Source: Eubacteriales bacterium
Lineage (GTDB): Bacteria; Bacillota; Clostridia; Lachnospirales; Lachnospiraceae
Length of the DNA: 64,000 nucleotides
Reading direction: 5' to 3'
Assembly (NCBI GenBank): GCA_030525875.1
Contig: JAUNDV010000009.1
Span: 1 to 64,000 of the forward strand
Numbering within the stretch: position 1 is the stretch's first letter; every line of letters starts with the position of its first letter. Below the pieces are notes generated by a model that had not been told where the DNA came from, made no database searches, and saw only the letters and a program-made list of their open reading frames with translations. Both the position numbers and the translations under genes were made by a program. Positions 37,346-45,994 of this stretch are shown here, one piece after another.

Positions 37346-37612
37346 ATGGCAAAAGAAAATATGACAATTAGAATGGAACCGGAGCTGAAAGTACAGGCGG
37401 CAGCTCTCTTTAAATCCCTTGGGATGGATTTGAGTACGGCAACCGGCATTTTTTATAGGCAGGCACTTCGTTGTCATGGACTTCCATTTGAAGTTAAGAT
37501 TGACGAACCAAATGCAGTCACATATGCAGCGATGAAAGCGGCAGAAAAAGATGAGGATGTGTACGGGCCGTTTGATAGTGTTGCAGATCTTATGGAGGCT
37601 CTGAATGCTTAA
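37346..37612 (+). CDS. RelB/DinJ-family antitoxin
   Basis: An 88-residue ribbon-helix-helix antitoxin. The N-terminal DNA-binding part is ENMTIRMEPELKVQAAALFKSLG followed by MDLSTATGIFYRQALR, and the C-terminal part would wrap the toxin. GAGGAG upstream fixes the ATG at 37346 rather than 37286. The usual RelE/YafQ toxin partner overlaps the 3' end but is internally deleted (37605-37703), so this antitoxin is an orphan here. Codon choice (GCG, CGG, CTC) differs from neighbours, consistent with horizontal transfer. Confidence 0.85.
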   Translation: MAKENMTIRMEPELKVQAAALFKSLGMDLSTATGIFYRQALRCHGLPFEVKIDEPNAVTYAAMKAAEKDEDVYGPFDSVADLMEALNA

Positions 37613-37703
37613 GCCAGAGTTTACGGGGCAGTTCAAACGAGATTATAAGCTTGCTTTGATTTTGAAATTGATTAGGACAGGTTCGCATAGCGATTTATTT
37701 TAA
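37605..37703 (+). pseudogene. Internally deleted YafQ/RelE-type toxin remnant (32 aa)
   Basis: It begins MLKPEFTGQFKRDYKLA, matching the N-terminus of YafQ-type mRNA interferases, and ends LIRTGSHSDLF, matching their C-terminus (LTRTGSHSDLF pattern). The ~60 central residues that carry most catalytic side chains are missing, and the frame is retained. The join lies between two copies of TTGATT (near 37656 and 37668), which suggests deletion by short-repeat recombination. It overlaps the antitoxin gene by eight bases, as in intact dinJ-yafQ pairs. Confidence 0.75.
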
Positions 37704-37737
37704 GAAAAGGTGAAAACACCCGAATCAATAAGAAAAG

Positions 37738-37784
37738 AAAAAGGTGTCTGCATGGAGAAAACAGTCTGTGCAGGCATCTTTTTT
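37738..37784 (+). terminator. Terminator after the relB/yafQ remnant
   Basis: AAAAAGGTGTCTGCA pairs with TGCAGGCATCTTTTT (two G-U pairs) and runs into six T. Confidence 0.8.
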
Positions 37785-37961
37785 GTTAAGAGGGAATACT
37801 TTAGATAAAACGGATAATCTATTTTCTAAGGAAAATTTAAGACTATATATTGATAAAATAGTATATAATGTATACAAAGAAAATGTAGCTTTCGTATATA
37901 GTACATAAGTCTATATTTTACAGAATTCAGCATTTTCAGATATAGGGGAGGAATATTAAAA
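37785..37961. other. thyA upstream region
   Basis: AT-rich sequence with a TATAAT at 37864-37869 lacking a good -35 at 17 bases. No ORF or RNA structure is recognised. The ribosome binding site is GGGGAGG just before thyA. Confidence 0.4.
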
Positions 37962-38810
37962 ATGGCTTATGCTGATAAAGTATTTATAGATATGTGCAGA
38001 GATATTATAGATAATGGTACAGATACAAAGGGAGAGAAGGTCAGACCTCACTGGCCTGATGGGACACCTGCTTATACAATTAAGAAGTTTGGAGTTGTAA
38101 ATAGATATGATCTTAGGAAAGAATTTCCTATTCTTACACTTAGAAAGACAGCTATAAAATCAGCTACGGATGAGCTCCTTTGGATATGGCAGAAAAAATC
38201 CAACAATATCAATGATTTAAACAGTCATATATGGGATGAGTGGGCTGATCCTGATGGAAGCATAGGCAAGGCTTATGGTTATCAGATGCAGGTAAAGCAC
38301 CAGTATAAAGAAGGAATGTTCGATATGGTAGACAGGGTTATTTATGACCTTAAGAATAATCCTTACAGCAGAAGGATCATGACAAATATTTATAATTTTC
38401 AGGATTTACATGAGATGAATCTTTATCCTTGTGCATACAGTATGACATTTAACTGTACAAAGAACAGTGAAAATGGAAAACTGGTACTAAATGCTATACT
38501 CAATCAGAGATCAAATGATGTGCTTGCTGCAAATAACTGGAATGTAGTTCAGTATGCCGTGCTTCTACATATGATGGCCCAGTGCTGTGATATGGAAGTT
38601 GGAGAGCTGGTACATGTAATTGCAGATGCACATATTTATGACAGACATGTTCCTATGATAGAAGAACTCATTTCAAGGACTCCATACGAGGCTCCTAAGT
38701 TCTGGCTCAACCCTGATAAAAAGAATTTTTATGATTTTACAGCTGACGATATTAAGCTTATAGATTATAAATATGGAGAGCAGATAAAGAATATTCCGAT
38801 TGCTATCTAA
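37962..38810 (+). CDS. thyA: Thymidylate synthase
   Basis: ThyA methylates dUMP to dTMP with methylenetetrahydrofolate, yielding dihydrofolate. It has 282 residues. The catalytic cysteine is in LYPCAYSMTF, the substrate motif is LNQRSNDVLAANNWN (QRSxD), and the C-terminal region includes HVIADAHIYDRH. The segment around the cysteine differs from the common PPCH form, marking a divergent ThyA branch. The next gene is dihydrofolate reductase, the natural partner that recycles the folate product. Confidence 0.94.
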   Translation: MAYADKVFIDMCRDIIDNGTDTKGEKVRPHWPDGTPAYTIKKFGVVNRYDLRKEFPILTLRKTAIKSATDELLWIWQKKSNNINDLNSHIWDEWADPDGSIGKAYGYQMQVKHQYKEGMFDMVDRVIYDLKNNPYSRRIMTNIYNFQDLHEMNLYPCAYSMTFNCTKNSENGKLVLNAILNQRSNDVLAANNWNVVQYAVLLHMMAQCCDMEVGELVHVIADAHIYDRHVPMIEELISRTPYEAPKFWLNPDKKNFYDFTADDIKLIDYKYGEQIKNIPIAI

Positions 38811-38835
38811 AACTTTATCTTGAAGGAGATTTATA

Positions 38836-39381
38836 ATGAAAGCTATTGTAAATGTAAATGAAGAATGGGGTATAGGCTGTGAAGGAGATTTGCTTGAATA
38901 TATCCCGGAGGATATGAAGTTTTTCAGAAATGAAACCAAAGGAAAAACCGTTATAATGGGCAGAAAGACCCTGCTTGGCTTTCCAAATAAGGCTCCACTT
39001 AAGGGAAGAACCAATATAGTTCTTACCTCTTCGAGTGATAATATTCCAGAGGAAAGCAAGTCTGCTTTAATGAGCGAGGCTTATATGGGAAGTAATACCA
39101 GTCTTATAGTGGTTAATTCTGTAGATGAACTAATAAGAAAGCTTGAAGAGCTTGAATGTGAAGATCCTTATGTAATAGGAGGAGAGAAGATATATAGATT
39201 ACTGCTTCCGTACTGTGAAGAATGTCTTGTCACAATTAATAATTCAAAGAGAAAGGCAGATACATATTTTCCTAATCTTTTTGAAGAGGGTTTCACAATG
39301 ACAAATGAGAGTGATAAGCATGAATATGAAGGAATAAGTTATAGATTTACTGTATTTGAAAGAAAGAGCAGATTAGCTTAG
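38836..39381 (+). CDS. folA: Dihydrofolate reductase
   Basis: A 181-residue enzyme that reduces dihydrofolate to tetrahydrofolate with NADPH. It has the N-terminal AIVNVNEEWGIGCEGDLL, the acidic active-site region EDMKFFRNETKGKTVIMGRKT, and the GRTNIVLT and YVIGGEKIYRLLLP cofactor-binding segments. It follows thyA by 25 bases with AAGGAG, forming a two-gene unit for dTMP synthesis. Confidence 0.95.
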   Translation: MKAIVNVNEEWGIGCEGDLLEYIPEDMKFFRNETKGKTVIMGRKTLLGFPNKAPLKGRTNIVLTSSSDNIPEESKSALMSEAYMGSNTSLIVVNSVDELIRKLEELECEDPYVIGGEKIYRLLLPYCEECLVTINNSKRKADTYFPNLFEEGFTMTNESDKHEYEGISYRFTVFERKSRLA

Positions 39382-39438
39382 TATTTTCAGTTACAAATGT
39401 AGATAATTATATTTACAGAAAGAAGGGAGGAAGAACAT

Positions 39439-39870
39439 ATGGCGATGATGATATTTTGGCTTATAGTATGTATTGTTATGATAGCTATAGAGCTTAATAC
39501 AGTTGCCATGATTTCTATCTGGTTTGCCGGAGGAGCTGGAGCTGCCCTTATTGCAGCAATGCTTGGAGCCGGCACAAAGATGCAATGGATGGTTTTTGTA
39601 TTGGTATCATTAGTTCTTCTTGTTGTATTTAGAAAAAAGATAGCTGCAAGATTTAACAAAAATGTTACTCCAACCAATACTGACAGAATGGTAGGCATGA
39701 AGGCAAGAGTTATTGAAGCCATTAATAATACTGAAGACAAGGGAACGGTAGAATTAAATGGGCAGGAGTGGATGGCAAGGAGTATTGCAGACTCTGAAAT
39801 AATAGAACAGGGAACAAATGTAATTGTAGATCACATGGATGGAAATAAGCTTTTTGTTAAAAAGGCTTAA
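39439..39870 (+). CDS. NfeD-like membrane protein
   Basis: A 143-residue protein. Two N-terminal hydrophobic helices (MMIFWLIVCIVMIAIEL and a glycine/alanine-rich second pair) precede a C-terminal OB-fold domain (NRMVGMKARVIEAI through VIVDHMDGNKLFVKKA). This is the short NfeD1b type that is nearly always encoded with an SPFH protein. AGAAGGGAGG precedes the start. It pairs with the SPFH gene 40 bases downstream. Confidence 0.88.
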   Translation: MAMMIFWLIVCIVMIAIELNTVAMISIWFAGGAGAALIAAMLGAGTKMQWMVFVLVSLVLLVVFRKKIAARFNKNVTPTNTDRMVGMKARVIEAINNTEDKGTVELNGQEWMARSIADSEIIEQGTNVIVDHMDGNKLFVKKA

Positions 39871-39910
39871 AATAAAGCGGCATTTTTATTAAAAATGAGT
39901 AGGAGGGCTT

Positions 39911-40849
39911 ATGTTTATTATTTTAATTGTATTGTTTATTGTGGCATTATTTATTTTAACGGCATGTGTAAAAATAGTACCTCAGGCTAATTCATATGTT
40001 ATTGAGAGATTGGGCTCATACCTTGATACATGGGGAACTGGTGTGCATTTTCTTATGCCATTTACAGACCGTATAGCAAAGAAGGTCAGCCTTAAGGAAC
40101 AGGTAGCAGATTTTCCGCCACAGCCTGTAATTACAAAGGACAATGTAACAATGCGCATTGATTCAGTAGTATTTTTTGTTATTACTGAGCCTAAGCTTTA
40201 TGCATATGGAATTGTAAATCCTCTTGCAGCTATAGAAAATCTTACAGCTACTACCTTAAGAAACATAATAGGAGATCTTGATCTTGACCAGACACTCACA
40301 TCAAGAGAGATAATCAATACTAAGATGAGGGAAGTGCTTGACAAGGCTACTGATCCATGGGGAATAAAGGTAACAAGAGTTGAACTTAAAAATATAATTC
40401 CTCCTGATGCTATTCAGGCAGCAATGGAGAAGCAGATGAAGGCCGAGAGAGAAAGACGTGAAAGCATACTTAAGGCTGAAGGTGAGAAGAAATCAACAAT
40501 TCTTGTAGCTGAAGGTAAAAAGGCAGCGGCTATACTTGATGCAGAGGCGGAAAAGCAGACAGCTATTCTTAGGGCAGAGGCAGAAAAGAGAAGACAGATT
40601 GAAGAGGCTGAGGGTCGTGCTGAGGCAATAAGACTGGTTCAGGATGCAACTGCACAGGGTATAAAGATGCTCAAGGAAGCTGGGGCAGACGAGGCTGTGC
40701 TTAAGCTTAAGAGTCTGGAAGCATTTGAGAAGGCAGCAGACGGAAGAGCAACAAAGCTGATTGTTCCTACAGAGCTTGCATCTGTGACAGGTCTTGTACA
40801 GTCTATAGCAGAGACTGCACAAATGGCTAAGTACGAAGCTAAGGAATGA
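39911..40849 (+). CDS. SPFH/band-7 (stomatin-like) membrane protein
   Basis: A 312-residue stomatin-family protein. It has one N-terminal membrane helix (FIILIVLFIVALFILT), the band-7 domain (VPQANSYVIERLGSYLDTWGTGVHF to RVELKNIIPPDAIQAAMEKQ), and a long Ala/Glu-rich coiled coil (AEGEKKSTILVAEGKKAAAIL). Members form ring-like oligomers and membrane microdomains and may influence membrane protease quality control. The NfeD partner is directly upstream. Confidence 0.92.
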   Translation: MFIILIVLFIVALFILTACVKIVPQANSYVIERLGSYLDTWGTGVHFLMPFTDRIAKKVSLKEQVADFPPQPVITKDNVTMRIDSVVFFVITEPKLYAYGIVNPLAAIENLTATTLRNIIGDLDLDQTLTSREIINTKMREVLDKATDPWGIKVTRVELKNIIPPDAIQAAMEKQMKAERERRESILKAEGEKKSTILVAEGKKAAAILDAEAEKQTAILRAEAEKRRQIEEAEGRAEAIRLVQDATAQGIKMLKEAGADEAVLKLKSLEAFEKAADGRATKLIVPTELASVTGLVQSIAETAQMAKYEAKE

Positions 40850-40872
40850 GATTTATAAGATAAGGATTTAGA

Positions 40873-40894
40873 AAGGGCAGCTTTAGCTGCCCTT
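40873..40894 (+). terminator. Hairpin between the SPFH gene and birA
   Basis: AAGGGCAGC-TTTA-GCTGCCCTT is a perfect 9-bp stem with a 4-base loop. It has no T run behind it and abuts the first possible birA ATG at 40896, so it may be a weak terminator, an RNA end or a translation-control element. Confidence 0.5.
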
Positions 40895-40895
40895 A

Positions 40896-41795
40896 ATGTG
40901 TGTAAATATGAATAAATTCAACGAACAAAAATTGTACAATAATACAGAAGCTACTATTAATTCAGCAAAGAAAATCCGCAGCTTTCTTCCAGAAGAAGAG
41001 AAAAATACAGAAATAAGGGTTTTTGAAACAATAGACTCCACAAGCACTTATTCAAAATTATATATAGATGAGCTGATGAAGGCTGAAAATGAACATTCCA
41101 TAGTTATTGCCTATGAACAGACAGCTGGCAGGGGAAGACAAGGAAAAACATTTTCATCTGAAAAAAATAATGGTATTTATATGACACTTAGCCTTGGTGT
41201 TCACAGGAAAATGGAGGACTTCCTTTTTATTACAAGTGCCTGCGCCGTAGCCTTAGTAAGAGTGTTAAAACGCCTTTATTTGGAGGCTGGAATCATACCT
41301 CAGGAAAGTCCTAAGATTAAATGGGTAAATGATATCTGGCAGGGAGATAAAAAGGTATGCGGAATTCTCACAGAAGCTGTAAATGATTATTCAAAAGCTA
41401 CTATAGAATATGCCATAATAGGGATAGGACTTAATATAGGAACTGATACTGACAGACTTCCAGAGGAAGTTAGGGGTATTGCAGGAAGTATCGGACTAAG
41501 CATTTCAGACAGGGATTATATAGTGGCAAAGCTTGCACAGGAAGTATTTTCCATTGCAGAAGCACTTAAGGCTGATAAAAATATAGCAGAGGAATTAATT
41601 AAAGAGTACAGAGAAGAATCTATGATAATAGGAAGAGATATAAACTGGACTTCCTCTGGTACTATGTATGAAGGCGTTGCTGTTGACATAAATAATGAAG
41701 GTAATTTACTGGTTAAAACAGATGAAGGAATCATAAAGCTTAATTCAGGCTTAGTGTCAGTAAGACCTAAGAAGTGCAGAGAGGAAATGAAATGA
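40896..41795 (+). CDS. birA: Biotin--[acetyl-CoA-carboxylase] ligase
   Basis: It attaches biotin to carboxylase carrier domains through biotinyl-AMP. The catalytic domain starts near residue 45 with FETIDSTSTYSK, followed by the ATP/biotin loop TAGRGRQGKTF and KWVNDIWQGDKKVCGILTE. A C-terminal SH3-like domain (GVAVDINNEGNLLVKTDEG) follows. There is no N-terminal winged helix, so it is a ligase without repressor function. Neither ATG (40896 or 40908) has a recognisable Shine-Dalgarno. A stable hairpin ends two bases upstream of the first. Confidence 0.9.
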   Translation: MCVNMNKFNEQKLYNNTEATINSAKKIRSFLPEEEKNTEIRVFETIDSTSTYSKLYIDELMKAENEHSIVIAYEQTAGRGRQGKTFSSEKNNGIYMTLSLGVHRKMEDFLFITSACAVALVRVLKRLYLEAGIIPQESPKIKWVNDIWQGDKKVCGILTEAVNDYSKATIEYAIIGIGLNIGTDTDRLPEEVRGIAGSIGLSISDRDYIVAKLAQEVFSIAEALKADKNIAEELIKEYREESMIIGRDINWTSSGTMYEGVAVDINNEGNLLVKTDEGIIKLNSGLVSVRPKKCREEMK

Positions 41796-42502
41796 GACTT
41801 GATAAATACTTGTGTGAGCTTGGAATAGGAAGCAGAAGTGACGTAAAAAAGCTTATATCAAAGGGCAGAGTCAAAATAAATGGAAATATTGTTAAGGATG
41901 CCGGAGCAAAGCTAAGTGAGGAGTCTGATAAGGTAAGTGTAGATGACAGGGAGCTTAGCTATGTGAGGTTCGAATATTACATGCTTAATAAACCCAAGGG
42001 CTATGTGTCTGCTTCAAAGGCAGACCTTAGAAATAAAGATGAAAAATGTGTCATTGATCTCATAGATACAAAAATCCGCAAGGATCTATTTCCAGCAGGA
42101 AGACTGGATAAAGATACAGAAGGCTTGCTGCTTATTACCAATGATGGTGCACTTAGCCATCGCCTGCTTTCTCCTAAACATCATGTGGATAAAACATATT
42201 ATGTTGAATTGTCAGATAAATTAAGTGAACAAAATGCAGAAACTATTATGAAGGGTGTAGATATAGGAGATGAAAAGCCAACTATGCCGTGCACTATAGA
42301 AAGACTTGATGATAACAGCTGTAACATAGTGATTCAGGAGGGACGATATCATCAGGTCAAGCGTATGTTCGAAACACAGGGACTTACGGTTACTTATCTT
42401 AAACGTTTAAAAATGGGATCTCTTGTCTTAGATGAGAGGCTTAAACTTGGAGAGTACCGCAGGCTCAGTGAAGAAGAGCTTGAGGAGCTAAAGAACTTAT
42501 AA
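41792..42502 (+). CDS. 16S rRNA pseudouridine synthase, RsuA family
   Basis: A 236-residue pseudouridine synthase. It has an N-terminal S4 RNA-binding domain (MRLDKYLCELGIGSRSDVKKLI) and the catalytic aspartate in FPAGRLDKDTEGLLLITNDG. YHQVKRMFE and TYLKRLKMGSLVL near the C-terminus are typical of RsuA/RluE. GAGAGGA sets the ATG at 41792, which overlaps the birA stop as ATGA. The site modified is probably in 16S rRNA, by family. Confidence 0.9.
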   Translation: MRLDKYLCELGIGSRSDVKKLISKGRVKINGNIVKDAGAKLSEESDKVSVDDRELSYVRFEYYMLNKPKGYVSASKADLRNKDEKCVIDLIDTKIRKDLFPAGRLDKDTEGLLLITNDGALSHRLLSPKHHVDKTYYVELSDKLSEQNAETIMKGVDIGDEKPTMPCTIERLDDNSCNIVIQEGRYHQVKRMFETQGLTVTYLKRLKMGSLVLDERLKLGEYRRLSEEELEELKNL

Positions 42503-42640
42503 AATTGTGATAAAATGTTTGCAAAACAGCACAAAACTGTTTATAGAGTGAGACTTTTAAAACATTATATCTTATGCTACAATTGATTAGATTAAGTTTA
42601 AGGCTTCTTATGCCTGTATAAAATATGTGAGGTCGTGAGT

Positions 42641-43390
42641 ATGTACAAGAAAAATGTTTATACTGTTCTTGAGAATGAGTGCATAGCCGAAAGTGTTTAT
42701 AGAATGGTACTTGAGGGTGATACAAGCTATATTACTGTTCCGGGACAGTTTATTAACCTTAAGCTGGAAGGAAGATATTTAAGAAGACCTATTTCAGTAT
42801 GTGACTGGGATGAAAATACAATCACAATAATATATAAAGTGGTTGGAGATGGAACAAAGGATATGTCTGAGGCTGTAAGGGGAGATCGCTTTGATATCCT
42901 TACAGGACTTGGCAATGGTTTTAGTACAGGTCATATGAAGAAAGGCCAGCATGCAGTTGTAATAGGAGGAGGTGTAGGTGTACCTCCATTATATGCCCTT
43001 GTTAAGAAGCTTATAGCAGAGGGAGTTAAGGTTACAGCGGTGCTTGGCTTTAATGAGAAGGCTCAGATATTTTACGAGGAAGAGTTTAAGAAAATAGGTG
43101 CAGAGGTATTTGTTACAACAGTGGATGGAAGCTATGGAACAAAGGGCTTTGTAACAGATGTACTTAAGGATATAGATTATGATTTTTACTTTACCTGTGG
43201 TCCTGAGCCGATGCTTCGGGCTGTTCATAAGTTAGGTAAAGAAAAGAATGTTTGTGGATTACTTAGCTTTGAAGCAAGAATGGGCTGTGGCTTTGGCGCA
43301 TGCATGGGTTGTTCCTGCGAAACTATAGCAGGTAATAAGCGTATATGTGTAGAGGGACCTGTAATGAAGAGCGAGGAGGTAATGCTGTAA
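42641..43390 (+). CDS. pyrK: Dihydroorotate dehydrogenase electron-transfer subunit
   Basis: PyrK passes electrons from class 1B dihydroorotate dehydrogenase to NAD+. The 249-residue protein has a flavin motif (RRPISVCDW), the nucleotide-binding GGGVGVPPLYAL, and FTCGPEPMLRAV. The C-terminal [2Fe-2S] cysteines are in MGCGFGACMGCSCET and KRICVEGPV. GTG 42635 is possible, but ATG 42641 is better spaced from GAGG. The stop shares a base with the pyrD start. Confidence 0.94.
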   Translation: MYKKNVYTVLENECIAESVYRMVLEGDTSYITVPGQFINLKLEGRYLRRPISVCDWDENTITIIYKVVGDGTKDMSEAVRGDRFDILTGLGNGFSTGHMKKGQHAVVIGGGVGVPPLYALVKKLIAEGVKVTAVLGFNEKAQIFYEEEFKKIGAEVFVTTVDGSYGTKGFVTDVLKDIDYDFYFTCGPEPMLRAVHKLGKEKNVCGLLSFEARMGCGFGACMGCSCETIAGNKRICVEGPVMKSEEVML

Positions 43391-44301
43391 TGTCAGATAT
43401 TAGAGTATGGCTTGGGGATTTTGAACTATCAAATCCGGTTATTCCGGCTTCAGGAACCTATGGCTTTGGATATGAGTTTGCTCAGTTTTATGATATAAAC
43501 ATTTTGGGAAGTATATCTCTTAAGGGAACTACCATTGAAGCCAGATATGGCAATCCTCTTCCACGAATTGCTGAGTGCAGAGAGGGTATCATAAATGCAA
43601 TAGGTCTTCAGAATCCTGGTGTTGACAAGGTTATATCAGAGGAGCTTCCTAAGCTTCGCAAGGTCTTTTCAAAGAAGTCTATTGCAAATATTTCAGGTTT
43701 TTCAATAGATGATTATGTAGCTACAGCAAAGAGATTTGATGAGATCGACGATATAGCTATTCTTGAGATAAATATCAGCTGTCCAAATGTTCACGGAGGT
43801 GGCATGGCCTTTGGTCAGGATCCAGAGCAGGCAGCAAGTGTATGTAGAGCGGTAAAGGCAGCCTGCGAGAAGCCTGTATATATGAAGCTTTCACCTAACG
43901 TTACAAGCATAGTGGATATTGCAAAGGCTTGCGAAGCAGCAGGTGCAGATGGACTTGTGCTTATCAATACCATGCTTGGAATGAGAATTGACCCAAGAAC
44001 AGGTAAGAAGGTAGTAAGTACGGGTGCAGCAGGATTTTCAGGACCAGCAGTAAAACCGGTAGCGGTAAGAATGGTATATCAGGTTTATGATGCAGTTAAT
44101 ATTCCTATTATAGGCGTTGGTGGAATTCAGTCAGCAGATGATGTTATAGAAATGCTGTATGCAGGAGCAAGTGCAGTTCAGGTCGGAGCAGCAAATCTTG
44201 TAGATCCTTATGCCTGCAAAAATATAATCGAAGAGCTTCCAGTAAAGATGAAGGAATATGGCATTGACAAACTGACAGATATAATAGGTAAGGCACATTA
44301 A
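43390..44301 (+). CDS. pyrD: Dihydroorotate dehydrogenase, class 1B catalytic subunit
   Basis: It oxidises dihydroorotate to orotate in UMP synthesis, with PyrK as partner. The 303-residue TIM barrel shows NPVIPASGTYGFG, the class 1B cysteine loop INISCPNVHGGGMAFGQ, and the FMN-binding segments YMKLSPNV, GLVLINT and GVGGIQSADD. The ATG at 43390 (TAATG junction) has GAGGAGG at 43374-43380. The in-frame ATG at 43345 inside pyrK is not used. Confidence 0.95.
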   Translation: MSDIRVWLGDFELSNPVIPASGTYGFGYEFAQFYDINILGSISLKGTTIEARYGNPLPRIAECREGIINAIGLQNPGVDKVISEELPKLRKVFSKKSIANISGFSIDDYVATAKRFDEIDDIAILEINISCPNVHGGGMAFGQDPEQAASVCRAVKAACEKPVYMKLSPNVTSIVDIAKACEAAGADGLVLINTMLGMRIDPRTGKKVVSTGAAGFSGPAVKPVAVRMVYQVYDAVNIPIIGVGGIQSADDVIEMLYAGASAVQVGAANLVDPYACKNIIEELPVKMKEYGIDKLTDIIGKAH

Positions 44302-44340
44302 TAGTTTAGATAAATATGATTAATTTAAGGAGCATTAGTT

Positions 44341-45051
44341 ATGGAAAGAGACGTTATCATTGCATTGGATTTTAAGAATAAGGCAGATACACTTGCCTTT
44401 CTTGATAAGTTTACAGATGAGAAGCCATTTGTAAAGATTGGTATGGAATTGTTTTATGGAGAGGGTCCTGATATAGTTCGTGAGATAAAGAACAGAGGTC
44501 ATAAGATATTCCTTGATTTAAAGCTTCATGATATTCCTATGACTGTAAAAAAAGCAATGAAGAATTTAGCAGTTCTTGGTGTTGATATGACAAATGTTCA
44601 CGCTTCAGGAACTATAGAAATGATGAAATATGCTCTTGAAGGACTTGAAGAGGGCGCTAAGGAGGCAGGAAGAGAGAGAGCTAAGCTTATTGCCGTTACA
44701 CAGCTTACATCAACCTCAGAGGAGCGTATGCAGAAAGAGATTCTTATAAACGCATCTATTAATGATACAATTGTAAAGTATGCAGAAAATACAAAGGCAG
44801 CCGGTCTTGACGGAGTAGTATGTTCACCTCTTGAGGCAGCCATGGTTAAGGATGCATGTGGTAAGGAATTTCTTACAGTAACTCCTGGTATCAGGTATCC
44901 AGGAGCAGGAGTTCAGGATCAGGTAAGAGTTACATCTCCAGCAGATGCAAGAGCAATTGGAACAGATTTTATTGTAGTGGGACGTCCTATTACGGCTCAG
45001 GAAGATCCAGTAGCAGCTTATCATAGAGTTTGTGCGGATTTCCTTGGTTAA
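44341..45051 (+). CDS. pyrF: Orotidine 5'-phosphate decarboxylase
   Basis: PyrF makes UMP from OMP. The 236-residue enzyme has the catalytic Asp-Lys-Asp tetrad in [13 protein letters not shown], the N-terminal [14 protein letters not shown], and the phosphate-binding end [17 protein letters not shown] and [10 protein letters not shown]. It completes pyrK-pyrD-pyrF as one unit. The remaining pyr genes are not in the window. Confidence 0.96.
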   Translation: MERDVIIALDFKNKADTLAFLDKFTDEKPFVKIGMELFYGEGPDIVREIKNRGHKIFLDLKLHDIPMTVKKAMKNLAVLGVDMTNVHASGTIEMMKYALEGLEEGAKEAGRERAKLIAVTQLTSTSEERMQKEILINASINDTIVKYAENTKAAGLDGVVCSPLEAAMVKDACGKEFLTVTPGIRYPGAGVQDQVRVTSPADARAIGTDFIVVGRPITAQEDPVAAYHRVCADFLG

Positions 45052-45072
45052 TATTTTTGAGAAAAGCTTTGG

Positions 45073-45095
45073 TGGCTCCATTTTAAATGGAGCCA
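45073..45095 (+). terminator. Hairpin after pyrF
   Basis: TGGCTCCATTT pairs perfectly with AAATGGAGCCA over a minimal loop. No T tract follows, so termination may be partial. Confidence 0.5.
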
Positions 45096-45120
45096 TTGAT
45101 TATGAATGGAGGTTTATATT

Positions 45121-45918
45121 TTGAAGAAGTTAGGAATAATAGGCTGTGGATATTTGGGGATGACCATTGCAAAGGCATATGTCAAGGGCCTTTTATCAGA
45201 TTATGAATTTGTAGGAGCTTATTCAGGCAGTGAAGAAAAAAGAGAAGCATTTTCAGCTATGACAGGAGCAAATCCAGTAAGCAGTGTAGATGAGCTTATT
45301 GAACTTAAGCCTGATTATATTATTGAGACGGCTTCGGTTAAAGCCGTTAAGGAAAATGCCTTAAATATACTTGAGCATGGTATCAGCATGGTAGTTATAT
45401 CTATTGGAGCATTTGCAGATAAGGCTTTCTTTGAAAAAATCAAAGAAACAGCAGATAAAAATAATGCGAAGGTTCACATTGCATCAGGTGCGATAGGTGG
45501 CTATGATGTACTTCAGACAATTCATGTGATGAGTCTCGCAGGTATGGGAGAGCAGAAGGCAGAGCTACACAATATTACTAGTCCTGAAGTTTTTGAGAAA
45601 TTTGACTACTTTAGAAAAAGACTTACAACAAAAACTGAGGATTGTGAAGTGTTTTATGACACAGCACAGCATGCAATAGAATTGCTTCCGGGAAGGGTGA
45701 ATGTTGCTGTTGCTACAGGACTTGCAAGCTGCGGACCTGAATATGCTATGTCAAGACAGACCTCAAGACCGGGCGTTGTAGGCGACTATCAGCATATTAA
45801 ATCTGGTATTGAAGGATATACAGCAGATATAAATGTATATTCATGCAGAAGTGATATTGCGGCATGGAGTATGGTTGCCTTACTTAGGAATCTTGCCTCA
45901 CCTGTACAGTTCCAGTAA
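45121..45918 (+). CDS. Aspartate dehydrogenase-like oxidoreductase (NadX/DUF108 family)
   Basis: A ~265-residue NAD(P)-dependent dehydrogenase. The N-terminus carries the dinucleotide-binding GCGYLGM. The C-terminal DUF108-type domain includes HIASGAIGGYDVL, NVAVATGLA and the closing SPVQFQ region. NadX makes iminoaspartate for NAD synthesis, but no nadA or nadC is visible, so the role is unproven. GGAGG at 45108-45112 lies inside the longer ATG frame (45106) and is eight bases before TTG 45121. A TTG start is therefore inferred. Confidence 0.78.
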   Translation: MKKLGIIGCGYLGMTIAKAYVKGLLSDYEFVGAYSGSEEKREAFSAMTGANPVSSVDELIELKPDYIIETASVKAVKENALNILEHGISMVVISIGAFADKAFFEKIKETADKNNAKVHIASGAIGGYDVLQTIHVMSLAGMGEQKAELHNITSPEVFEKFDYFRKRLTTKTEDCEVFYDTAQHAIELLPGRVNVAVATGLASCGPEYAMSRQTSRPGVVGDYQHIKSGIEGYTADINVYSCRSDIAAWSMVALLRNLASPVQFQ

Positions 45919-45994
45919 AGAAAACATAGTTTGGACACATTTTTGAGGTATATCATGATGTGGGCTAGAAGTAGATTTTAAAATTAAGGTTGTT

